A DNA stretch of 8,477 nt from Acidithiobacillus sp. (GTDB taxonomy: Bacteria; Pseudomonadota; Gammaproteobacteria; Acidithiobacillales; Acidithiobacillaceae), in NCBI GenBank assembly GCA_027445725.1, contig DAIAVG010000051.1:1-8477 (forward strand). Reading direction: 5' to 3'. The notes below the pieces were generated by a model. It was not told where the DNA came from and ran no database searches. It saw nothing but the letters and a program-made list of their open reading frames with translations. The translations under genes and the position numbers were made by a program. This document shows, piece after piece, positions 1 to 6,149 of this stretch (the first letter of the stretch is position 1; each line of letters starts with the position of its first letter).

Positions 1-204
1 CAAAAGGCATTGGGTTTACTGAAGGCGCCGAATGTGGCCTTCGCCACCTTGCAGGATGAAATCCAGGGGGACGCCTATGTGGCACTCCATCAGGACGGTA
101 AAGCTATGCAGGCTTATCAGTCGGCTATTGCCGCGCTTCCAGTCGCTGATCCTTACCGCAGCTACCTGCAGATGAAGATGGCTAATATCGGAGTAGCGCC
201 ATGA
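1..204 (+). CDS. YfgM-like TPR protein, C-terminal fragment
   Basis: The frame is open from the first base of the window and stops with TGA at 202-204, so only the last 67 residues are present and the true start lies outside. The visible part is alpha-helical and TPR-like: a helix with the pattern LQDEIQGDAYVALHQDGKAMQAY is followed by a second helix and the ending LQMKMANIG. That ending closely resembles the end of E. coli YfgM, an inner-membrane-anchored periplasmic TPR protein linked to the Sec translocon and periplasmic chaperones. Context supports this, because yfgM commonly sits directly upstream of bamB and der in beta/gamma-proteobacteria. The stop overlaps the bamB start as ATGA, which suggests translational coupling. 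The membrane anchor cannot be checked because the N-terminus is missing. Another TPR protein is possible but less likely. Confidence 0.75.
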   Translation, partial: QKALGLLKAPNVAFATLQDEIQGDAYVALHQDGKAMQAYQSAIAALPVADPYRSYLQMKMANIGVAP

Positions 205-1388
205 CCTTGCGAATTTCCCTCCCGTCCTCCTGGCGTCTGATGGTGTTGGGTTCCTTGGCGATCCTGCTAAACGGCTGTGGCATCATGTCCTGGTTCCATT
301 CCACGCCAGCCCCCAAGGCACCCCCACCCCTTGCTAAGGGGCAGGATAAGGTGTCTTTTTCCATGGAATGGCAGTCCCGTCTGTATGGCATTTGGCAAGT
401 CAATCCGTATCAGGGAACGCTGATTGCGCATGGCAAAGGGCAGATCATAGTTGCCGATGCTTCTGGTCACCTGGTCAGTATGACGGAGAGTGGCCACCAG
501 ATGTGGATGCGCAGCCTGGATGGCAGAACAGCGCGTGGTCCGACGCTGGCAGATGGTGTGGTTTATGCGGGTACCGATGCGGGAAAAGTCTATGCGTTTA
601 CCGCCAAAGACGGACACAAGCTCTGGGCTGTACAGCTGAGTTCTGAAGTGCTCACACCGGTGGTCGCTGTGGATGGACATCTTTTGGTACAGACGGTAGA
701 TGGTCATCTTTGGGCACTCGACCCTAAAGATGGCAAGGTGCAATGGACGTTCTCCGTGAATGAGCCGTCCCTCATCCTGCGCGCCGTGGCTACGCCTACG
801 GTGCATGACGGGGTGGTGTATGCCGGTTTTGCCGATGGAACGGTGGTGGCGCTCAGCTTGTCGTCTGGTGCAGAACTCTGGCGGGCGCAGGTCGCCTTGG
901 CGCATGGCAGCAATGAATTGGCACGCATGGTAGGTGTGGCCGCAAGCCCGATGATCTCGAAGGATCAGGTCATTGCTGCTGCCTATCAAGGAAATCTGGC
1001 CGCTTATGCGTTGCAGGGTGGTACCCAGAACTGGAGTGTGCCGATGTCCGTCTACCAGACCCCCGTGCTGGATGATGGTCATCTCTTTGTCGCCGATGCC
1101 GATGGGCGGATATCCTCTGTAGACCCCAGCTCTGGTAATGTGCTTTGGCGCAATGACCACTTGAGCGGGCACTACATGACCGGTTTTGGTCGGTGTGGCA
1201 GTGACTTGCTGGCGACGGATAATGCGGGATATCTCTATGTCATTGATCCGCTGACGGGGCACCGGATCGGCCAGACGCGGCTGTCCGACAGCGGTATTCA
1301 AAGTACGCCCGTCTGTCTGGGAAATGGCCAGATTCTTGCCCTCAGCGATGCGGGCACCTTGTATCGAATCAAGCTGGCAAAGCGCTAA
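201..1388 (+). CDS. bamB: Outer membrane protein assembly factor BamB (lipoprotein, beta-propeller)
   Basis: BamB (YfgL) is the beta-propeller lipoprotein of the BAM complex. It sits on the periplasmic face of the outer membrane and helps BamA fold outer-membrane proteins. The 395-residue product is close to the usual length (E. coli about 392). It starts with a lipoprotein signal: Arg residues, a hydrophobic stretch at 13-23 and lipobox L23-N24-G25-C26, so Cys26 is the predicted lipidated residue. PQQ-type blades recur with the pattern (A/V)-x-(D/S)-x-x-(D/S)-G-x-x-x-W near 131-145, 171-184, 216-230, 268-280, 305-319 and 346-360. The BamA-contact loop P189-S-L-I-L-R194 is kept. The second contact loop, R-L-S-D-V-D-T-T-P in E. 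coli as I recall it, reads R242-M-V-G-V-A-A-S-P250, so both Asp are replaced. The ATG overlaps the upstream stop by four bases, and der follows after 10 nt. Confidence 0.93.
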   Translation: MTLRISLPSSWRLMVLGSLAILLNGCGIMSWFHSTPAPKAPPPLAKGQDKVSFSMEWQSRLYGIWQVNPYQGTLIAHGKGQIIVADASGHLVSMTESGHQMWMRSLDGRTARGPTLADGVVYAGTDAGKVYAFTAKDGHKLWAVQLSSEVLTPVVAVDGHLLVQTVDGHLWALDPKDGKVQWTFSVNEPSLILRAVATPTVHDGVVYAGFADGTVVALSLSSGAELWRAQVALAHGSNELARMVGVAASPMISKDQVIAAAYQGNLAAYALQGGTQNWSVPMSVYQTPVLDDGHLFVADADGRISSVDPSSGNVLWRNDHLSGHYMTGFGRCGSDLLATDNAGYLYVIDPLTGHRIGQTRLSDSGIQSTPVCLGNGQILALSDAGTLYRIKLAKR

Positions 1389-1398
1389 GGCTCCTTTC

Positions 1399-2745
1399 AT
1401 GACTGCAGTTATCGCCCTGGTGGGGCGCCCCAATGTGGGTAAATCCACCTTTTTTAATCGCCTGACGCGCACCCGTGAGGCACTGGTGGCGGACTTTCCA
1501 GGGCTCACCCGGGATCGCCACTATGGTACCGCGCAATTTGAAGGGCGTCAGTATCTGGTGGTGGATACCGGCGGTTTTGAGCCGGAAGAGCGGGAGGGCC
1601 TGGTAGCGGCCATGGCCGTGCAGACTCGCCTCGCTATCACTGAGGCCGATGCCATTTGCTTTCTGGTGGATGCTAAAGAGGGTCTCTCGGCTCAGGATGC
1701 AGAAATTGCCGAGGAGCTGCGCCGCAGTGGTAAGCCCATCTATCTGGTCGTTAATAAGATGGATGCGAAAGGCGCTGTGAGCGAGTTGCCTGAATTTCAT
1801 CGTCTTGGTCTGGGCATGCCCTACACCATCTCTGCGGCCCATGGGCACGGCGTTGAACCGCTGCTGGAGGCGATTTTTTCGGACTTGCCTACACCAGAAG
1901 CAGAAGCCGCCGAGGCGGCGGGGAAGGGGCCGCGCATTGCCATGCTTGGTCGGCCCAACGTGGGTAAGTCGACGCTGGTCAACGCGATGCTGGGTGAAAA
2001 GCGTGTCCTCGTTTTTGACGAGCCTGGAACCACCCGGGATAGTATCCGCATTCCTTACGAGCGCCAGGGCAAGCCCTACGTTATGATTGATACCGCGGGT
2101 ATGCGGCGCCGCGCCAGGGTGGGCGAGGGGCTCGAAAAGCTCAGCGTGTTGAAGACCCTGAGTGCTCTGCGTGAAGCGGATGTGGTCCTGCTGGTGCTCG
2201 ATGCGCGTCTGGGTATCGCCGAGCAGGACGCGCACTTGGTAGGTGTGGCGGTCGAGCTGGGGCGTCCCATTGTGGTGGTGGTCAACAAGTGGGACGGGAT
2301 GAATCCCGAACAGCGCAAGGCGGTAAAGCAAGAACTGGAAAGACGGCTGGACTTTATTAAATACGCGCCGATCTACACTATTTCCGCCCTCCATGGCACG
2401 GGTGTGGGTGATCTCTATAAGAGTATTGATCAGCTATGGATTGATTCTCGCCGTCATTTCTCCACAGGCGAGCTGAATCGCGCGCTGGCCGATGTGATCG
2501 AGACCCATCAGCCACCCATGGTTGGCGGGCGCCGCATCAAACTGCGTTATTGTCATCAGGGGGGAGAGAACCCCATCACCCTGGTGTTTCACGGTAACCA
2601 GCTGACGCGTCTGCCCGGGACTTACAAGCGTTATTTGGAGAGTGCCTTTCGGCGGGCGCTCCATTTGGAAGCCGCACCCTTGCGTCTGGTCTTTCGTCAG
2701 GGAGAAAATCCCTATGATCCGCAGCCAAAAAAAGGGAAACACTGA
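1399..2745 (+). CDS. der: Ribosome biogenesis GTPase Der (EngA)
   Basis: Der is an essential cytoplasmic protein with two tandem GTPase domains that acts in late maturation of the 50S ribosomal subunit. All expected motifs are visible in 448 residues. Domain 1 has P-loop GRPNVGKST at 9-17, G2 Thr in PGLTRD 34-39, DTGG at 56-59, NKMD at 119-122 and SAA at 145-147. An acidic Ala/Glu linker covers about 165-175. Domain 2 has a second GRPNVGKST at 184-192, TTRD at 211-214, DTAG at 231-234, NKWD at 296-299 and SA at 329-330. A KH-like domain fills about 355-440, ending in a basic tail. The ATG at 1399 was chosen over an in-frame ATG at 1324, which would lie inside bamB, because it starts directly with the beta strand before the P-loop and has AAGG eight bases upstream. 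The length is slightly below E. coli Der (490), mainly through a shorter linker and tail. Confidence 0.97.
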   Translation: MTAVIALVGRPNVGKSTFFNRLTRTREALVADFPGLTRDRHYGTAQFEGRQYLVVDTGGFEPEEREGLVAAMAVQTRLAITEADAICFLVDAKEGLSAQDAEIAEELRRSGKPIYLVVNKMDAKGAVSELPEFHRLGLGMPYTISAAHGHGVEPLLEAIFSDLPTPEAEAAEAAGKGPRIAMLGRPNVGKSTLVNAMLGEKRVLVFDEPGTTRDSIRIPYERQGKPYVMIDTAGMRRRARVGEGLEKLSVLKTLSALREADVVLLVLDARLGIAEQDAHLVGVAVELGRPIVVVVNKWDGMNPEQRKAVKQELERRLDFIKYAPIYTISALHGTGVGDLYKSIDQLWIDSRRHFSTGELNRALADVIETHQPPMVGGRRIKLRYCHQGGENPITLVFHGNQLTRLPGTYKRYLESAFRRALHLEAAPLRLVFRQGENPYDPQPKKGKH

Positions 2746-3162
2746 ATGACGGAGCGCATCTCGGGTTGGTGGCGCTGGGTAGTGGTGGCCGTGTGCATTT
2801 ATATGGCGATATTGATAAGTAATCGTTATCTACCCGTTAATCCGCAGATGGTCTGGGTGCGGGCCGGCGAGTACGCTCTCTGGGCCGCCATAACGCTGGG
2901 CGCCATTGCCCGCTTCTTTCCGGCCCTGACGCCCTACGGCTGGCGGCCGGTCACCATCTTCCTGGGTGCGGTACTCTCAGGGCTGGAGATCTTTATTGGG
3001 GCTGGGCCGGGCACAAAGGTGCGAGTGGACGAATGGATGACGGCACTCATCGGCATCGCTGTGGTCGCCATCCTTGCCCGTGTTTTACCCGCCGCCATCA
3101 CGCGTTTATGGTTTGGTCAAGAGGTAGTTCGTCGTGGGCCTATTGCTCGTCCGCCACACTGA
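2746..3162 (+). CDS. Small multi-pass membrane protein, function unknown
   Basis: I do not recognise this 138-residue protein. It has about four hydrophobic segments, near residues 10-25, 42-60, 68-86 and 98-117, so it is probably an inner-membrane protein. Short loops are rich in Arg and aromatic residues, and the C-terminal tail (118-138) is basic, which by the positive-inside rule suggests a cytoplasmic C-terminus. The N-terminus carries a Trp-rich patch (GWWRW, 7-11). No catalytic or metal-binding motif is visible. The ATG directly abuts the der stop codon (TGA then ATG with no gap), and a purine-rich AAAGGGA lies upstream inside the der end, so it is very likely translated from the same message as der. 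A role in envelope or ribosome biology cannot be inferred from position alone. Confidence 0.8.
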   Translation: MTERISGWWRWVVVAVCIYMAILISNRYLPVNPQMVWVRAGEYALWAAITLGAIARFFPALTPYGWRPVTIFLGAVLSGLEIFIGAGPGTKVRVDEWMTALIGIAVVAILARVLPAAITRLWFGQEVVRRGPIARPPH

Positions 3163-3168
3163 GGCGGA
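3150..3168 (+). terminator. Hairpin overlapping the operon's last stop codon (possible weak terminator)
   Basis: A perfect 6-bp stem, TCCGCC at 3150-3155 pairing with GGCGGA at 3163-3168, encloses a 7-nt loop that contains the stop codon TGA (3160-3162). There is no T-run after it, so it is not a canonical intrinsic terminator. It could protect the 3' end of the message or work with Rho. No better terminator was found before the next promoter. Confidence 0.3.
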
Positions 3169-3243
3169 AGATGCAGGTAGTGGTGGTCTGACTTTGATCG
3201 TCAGTTGACTGCGCACGGCCATGCGAGCGCGTCTGAGACAGAT

Positions 3244-3272
3244 TCGGCATCAGGGGTGACCTGCGCTATAAT
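3244..3272 (+). promoter_or_regulatory. Sigma70-type promoter for the DsrE-family gene
   Basis: A perfect -10 hexamer TATAAT lies at 3267-3272, with a -35-like TCGGCA at 3244-3249 (4 of 6 matches to TTGACA) at 17-bp spacing. Transcription would begin near 3279, leaving a leader of about 65 nt. The -10 is framed by the inverted repeat CTGCGC (3261-3266) and GCGCAG (3273-3278), which could be an operator. The rest of 3163-3343 shows nothing else I can support. Confidence 0.6.
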
Positions 3273-3343
3273 GCGCAGAGTTACGGGCAATGGGTTCTTG
3301 CGCCCGCCCTGTTATCCGTTCACCGTTCGTCAGGAGGTATAAA

Positions 3344-3715
3344 ATGTCCGAAGCAGCTGATCTCGTTATTATCCTTATTACCGGTCCGGAGAATCCCAAG
3401 CGTCTGCCTTCTGCCTTTTTTCTCGCTGCTACGGCTGCCGCAGCGGAGCAAAAAGTGGTGATGTATTTCACTGGCCCAGCCACGGAATTGCTGGCTAAGG
3501 GTAAGGCCGAGACCATATTTCCCATGGCCGGTGGCAAGAGTGTCGCTGACTTCATGAAATTGGCTGAGGACAACGGTGTGCAGATCATCGGTTGCCTGCA
3601 ATCCCTGGAACTCAATGGCATGACCAAAGATGACCTGGCCAAGCCCATTCCCATGATGAATCCGAGCGCTGCTTTACCGTCTCTGGCCGCCGCCGGACGG
3701 ATTTTGACTTGGTAA
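3344..3715 (+). CDS. DsrE/DsrF-like family small protein
   Basis: This 123-residue cytoplasmic protein has the DsrE-like Rossmann-type layout: a hydrophobic first strand (DLVIILITG, 6-14), an Ala-rich helix (22-35), a second strand (KVVMYFTG, 37-44), a helix with LLAKG, then strand VQIIGC with Cys84 followed by LQSLELNGM. A single Cys at the end of that strand followed by a Ser/Leu helix is typical of the family. Members are tied to sulfur transfer (DsrEFH, TusBCD) or to sulfur oxidation in chemolithotrophs, though many single-copy members have no assigned role. There are no dsr, tus, rhodanese or hdr genes next to it, so a sulfur-trafficking role is only family-based inference. The start is set by a near-perfect AGGAGG at 3332-3337, six bases before the ATG, which implies strong translation. 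It has its own promoter and terminator. Confidence 0.82.
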   Translation: MSEAADLVIILITGPENPKRLPSAFFLAATAAAAEQKVVMYFTGPATELLAKGKAETIFPMAGGKSVADFMKLAEDNGVQIIGCLQSLELNGMTKDDLAKPIPMMNPSAALPSLAAAGRILTW

Positions 3716-3747
3716 CCGGGATCAATCGTTACATTTAAGCACCTTGG

Positions 3748-3774
3748 AGCCCGTTCTGTTGACGGGCTTTGCTT
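3748..3774 (+). terminator. Intrinsic terminator after the DsrE-family gene
   Basis: A perfect 7-bp stem, AGCCCGT (3748-3754) with ACGGGCT (3762-3768), has a 7-nt loop and is followed by TTGCTT, a modest T-rich tail. It lies 33 nt beyond the stop codon and before the Pho-box promoter, so it separates the two transcription units. Confidence 0.75.
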
Positions 3775-3820
3775 ATATCCATCGCATGCTGAGAGCAATA
3801 TTATGACATCGGGATCCTGG

Positions 3821-3860
3821 TTGTCATAAAAATGTCATAAATACTTCATTAAAGTGTCAT
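3821..3860 (+). promoter_or_regulatory. Tandem Pho boxes (four PhoB half-sites)
   Basis: Four 7-mers follow one another with exact 11-bp periodicity: TTGTCAT (3821-3827), ATGTCAT (3832-3838), ACTTCAT (3843-3849) and GTGTCAT (3854-3860). The intervening 4-bp spacers are A/T-only (AAAA, AAAT, TAAA). A Pho box is known as two CTGTCAT-like 7-mers separated by 4 A/T-rich bases, so this array equals two consecutive boxes. It lies where PhoB would act on the pstS promoter and replaces a -35. A fifth, degenerate unit, CTGTGTT (5 of 7), continues in register at 3865-3871. Confidence 0.9.
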
Positions 3861-3867
3861 ATTGCTG

Positions 3868-3876
3868 TGTTAGATT
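3868..3876 (+). promoter_or_regulatory. Extended -10 of the pst promoter
   Basis: TG at 3868-3869, one base, then TAGATT at 3871-3876 (4 of 6 matches to TATAAT) form an extended -10. It starts 10 nt after the last Pho half-site, the spacing expected for a PhoB-activated promoter without a -35 element. Transcription would start near 3883, giving a leader of about 100 nt before pstS. Confidence 0.6.
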
Positions 3877-3980
3877 ACTCTTCGAGTTTCGCTGGCGATA
3901 GTGTTTTTGTGCTATCTGGATGCGGAATGTTCAATGGGTAAGCCGTAAATCAACGTATTTGCCATCTTTGGAGGCCTTAT

Positions 3981-5069
3981 ATGCTATATCGCTTGAAGAA
4001 AGAAGTGTCGCGTAGTGTCAAAGGTGCTGTAATCCTATCCGCGCTGGGCCTTTCCGCCCTGTATGCCCTGCCTGCTTCGGCGGCTCCGACCATCTCGCTA
4101 CTGGAAACCGGCTCCACCCTGCTGTACCCGCTCTTCAATCTGTGGGTCCCTGTATACACCAAGATGAACCCCGGCGTTCAGATTACTACCCAGGGCACGG
4201 GAAGCGGCACCGGCATCGCTGAGGCGATCTCTGGCGTGGCCCAGATCGGCGCTTCTGATGCTTACATGAGCGATGCGCAGATCAAGCAGCATCCCAATAT
4301 CCTGAACATCCCGCTGGCCATCTCCATTCAGATGATCAACTACAACGTTCCCGGCCTGAACAATGTGCATCTGAAGCTGTCCGGTCCGGTGCTCGCGGGC
4401 ATCTATTCCGGCAAAATCACTAACTGGAACGATGCGGCTATTGCCAAGCTGAATCCCGGCGTGAAGCTGCCCAACCACAAGATTATTCCGGTGCATCGTA
4501 CCGATGGTTCCGGCGACACCTTCATTTTCACCACCTACCTGTCTGATACGACCCCTGCATGGAGCAATAGCGTGGGTTACAGCACGACGGTAAGCTGGCC
4601 GGCAGTTCCTGGTGGCATCGGTGCGGAAGGTAACCCCGGCATGGTTCAGGCCCTGAAGACGACGCCTTATGGCATCGCCTATATCGGCATCAGTTGGAAG
4701 AAACCGGTGGAAGAGGCCCATCTGGGGATGGCCATGCTGGAAAACCGCGCCGGCAAGTTCGTGCTGCCGACGGTGGCGAATGCCAAGGCCGCGGCGGGTG
4801 AAATGGTCAACAAGACCCCGGCCGACGAGCGGATCAGTCTGGTCTATGCGCCAGGCGCCAATTCCTACCCCATCATCAACTACGAATATGCGATCGTCAG
4901 CAAGACCCAGCCTAATGCTGAAGTGGCTGCGGCCATGCGTAAGTTCCTGAACTGGGCTATTGATCCGAAGGGTGGTAATGCGCCACACTTCATCACCGCG
5001 GTGAACTTTGTGCCGCTACCCGATAGCGCTGCGAAGCTTTCCCGCAAGCAGATCGCGGAAATTAAGTAA
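3981..5069 (+). CDS. pstS: Phosphate ABC transporter, periplasmic phosphate-binding protein PstS
   Basis: PstS captures inorganic phosphate in the periplasm and delivers it to the PstC-PstA channel. The 362-residue precursor has a Sec signal peptide: basic n-region (K6, K7, R11, K14), hydrophobic core about 15-30 and a type I cleavage site after A32-S-A34. Family signatures are ETGSTLLYPLFNLW near the mature start, QGTGSGTGIAE and IGASDAYMS (phosphate-ligating Ser/Gly loops), HRTDGSGDTF (the Arg-Asp-Gly-Ser-Gly ligand loop) and YPIINYEYAIV. These strings resemble, as I recall it, mycobacterial PstS1 more than E. coli PstS, whose corresponding motif is GATFP. The mycobacterial protein is a lipoprotein, but here there is no lipobox, so a soluble periplasmic form is expected. 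The start has GGAGG at 3970-3974, six bases upstream. It is first in the pst operon, behind the Pho boxes. Confidence 0.95.
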   Translation: MLYRLKKEVSRSVKGAVILSALGLSALYALPASAAPTISLLETGSTLLYPLFNLWVPVYTKMNPGVQITTQGTGSGTGIAEAISGVAQIGASDAYMSDAQIKQHPNILNIPLAISIQMINYNVPGLNNVHLKLSGPVLAGIYSGKITNWNDAAIAKLNPGVKLPNHKIIPVHRTDGSGDTFIFTTYLSDTTPAWSNSVGYSTTVSWPAVPGGIGAEGNPGMVQALKTTPYGIAYIGISWKKPVEEAHLGMAMLENRAGKFVLPTVANAKAAAGEMVNKTPADERISLVYAPGANSYPIINYEYAIVSKTQPNAEVAAAMRKFLNWAIDPKGGNAPHFITAVNFVPLPDSAAKLSRKQIAEIK

Positions 5070-5080
5070 AGGTTGTGCCG

Positions 5081-5103
5081 GAGCCGGGGCTCGTCCCCGG
5101 CTC
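5081..5103 (+). terminator. GC-rich intercistronic hairpin between pstS and pstC
   Basis: A perfect 9-bp stem, GAGCCGGGG (5081-5089) with CCCCGGCTC (5095-5103), and a 5-nt loop begin 12 nt after the pstS stop. Only a short pyrimidine run (TTCC) follows, so termination should be partial. Such an element would protect upstream pstS mRNA and lower readthrough into pstCA, matching the known need for far more binding protein than permease. The remainder of 5104-5192 has no clear second promoter. Confidence 0.65.
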
Positions 5104-5192
5104 TTCCATACCCAATGCAGGATCCCTCTGTATATTTTTATGATTATTGATGCTGACCATTCAGATGCTGTAGACGCTGGGAGATTCTTGGA

Positions 5193-6149
5193 ATGAAAAT
5201 TCCTGTGTTCAGGGCAGGATTGATCGCCACAGCCAGTTTTTTACCACTTTCATTAATTGCACTGATCGCATTTTTGGCGGTTTATTCCTGGCCCGCTATT
5301 CAATTTAATCAATTTCAATTCCTGTGGACCAACGACTGGAATTTGGGTAATCTTTATGGTAACCCGGTGACAGTACACGGCGCGCAGATCATGCCAGGGG
5401 CTAAGTATGGTATCTGGTTTCTTGTTGTAGGTACTGTTGTCAGTTCGGCGCTGGCCATGTTGATGGCGATGCCCATTGCCATTGGCGCGGCATACTTCTT
5501 GAGTGAAGGGGTGCGCAAATCCTGGGCCGGTCCATTATCTCTTTTCGTGGATTTGCTGGCGGCCATTCCCAGCGTCGTTTACGGGTTGTGGGGGTATGCG
5601 CTGCTGGTACCGCTGTTTGGGCAGACTATTTTTCCATTCATGGCTAAGACGTTTTCTTTTATTCCTTTCCTGAAGGGTGACCCAGGCAGTGGTTATGGGC
5701 TGCTCACCTCGGCTTTTGTGCTGGCGGTAATGATCATTCCTTTGATTTCCGCCACCCTGCGCGAATCCATCCGGATGACCGAGCCCGAGTTGAAAGAGGC
5801 GGGCCTGAGCCTGGGCTTAAATCGCCTGGAGGTTTTCTGGCATATTACCTTGCCTAAACTGAAGACGGTGTTGATCGGCGTGGGTATTCTCGCCTTGGGC
5901 CGGGCCCTGGGAGAAACTATGGCTGTCCTCATGGTCAGCGGCAACGCGCTGAATTATCTGCCTAATAACATTTACGCGCCGATCTCCACCATGGCCGCAT
6001 TTATTGCCTCGCAACTGGACAGCGCGCTACAGGATCCGACGAATATGGCCGTGGAGGCCCTTTCTGAAATCGCTCTCGTGCTGCTGCTCATTACAGTGGT
6101 AGTGAATTTTGCGGCGCGTTTATTGTTATGGATGGCGAGGGTGCGCTGA
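5193..6149 (+). CDS. pstC: Phosphate ABC transporter permease PstC
   Basis: PstC forms, with PstA, the inner-membrane channel of the high-affinity phosphate importer. The 318 residues (E. coli 319) contain about six hydrophobic segments: about 10-32, 73-103, 117-145, 168-190, 224-250 and 290-314. A periplasmic stretch of about 40 residues lies between the first two. The ABC-permease EAA loop, which docks on the ATPase, reads PELKEAGLSLGLN (198-210) through HITLP (217-221). The family motif ALGRALGETMAV follows at 234-245. The second transmembrane pair holds IPSVVYGLWGY (125-135). GGGAG at 5179-5183 lies nine bases before the chosen ATG. The stop shares one base with the pstA start (TGATG), so the two permease genes are translationally coupled. 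Confidence 0.95.
   Translation: MKIPVFRAGLIATASFLPLSLIALIAFLAVYSWPAIQFNQFQFLWTNDWNLGNLYGNPVTVHGAQIMPGAKYGIWFLVVGTVVSSALAMLMAMPIAIGAAYFLSEGVRKSWAGPLSLFVDLLAAIPSVVYGLWGYALLVPLFGQTIFPFMAKTFSFIPFLKGDPGSGYGLLTSAFVLAVMIIPLISATLRESIRMTEPELKEAGLSLGLNRLEVFWHITLPKLKTVLIGVGILALGRALGETMAVLMVSGNALNYLPNNIYAPISTMAAFIASQLDSALQDPTNMAVEALSEIALVLLLITVVVNFAARLLLWMARVR

Noticed and set aside
267..1508. Long minus-strand open frame of about 413 codons antisense to bamB
   Set aside because: The bamB frame has clear lipobox and propeller motifs. The antisense frame has no recognisable domain, a low-complexity Arg/His-rich composition and no ribosome-binding site, and it extends into der. It is a codon-bias shadow.
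1369..2394. Minus-strand open frame of about 341 codons antisense to der
   Set aside because: der carries every GTPase motif twice. The antisense product is His/Gln-rich with no fold signature.
3188..3204. CTGAC/GTCAG hairpin as a terminator for the bamB-der operon
   Set aside because: Only 5 bp with no T-run; the 6-bp hairpin at 3150-3168 is slightly better, and neither is convincing.
3250..3798. Minus-strand open frame of 182 codons covering the DsrE-like gene
   Set aside because: It runs through the terminator and promoter of the DsrE-family gene and has no motif; the plus-strand gene has an excellent ribosome-binding site and family signature.
4098..4988. Minus-strand open frame of 296 codons antisense to pstS
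   Set aside because: Shadow of the unmistakable pstS gene; Arg/His-rich with no domain pattern.
5139..5144. TATGAT (5 of 6 to -10 consensus) as a possible internal promoter for pstC
   Set aside because: The position 17 bp upstream (TGCAGG) is a poor -35 and no extended -10 is present. The A/T-rich patch alone is not enough.
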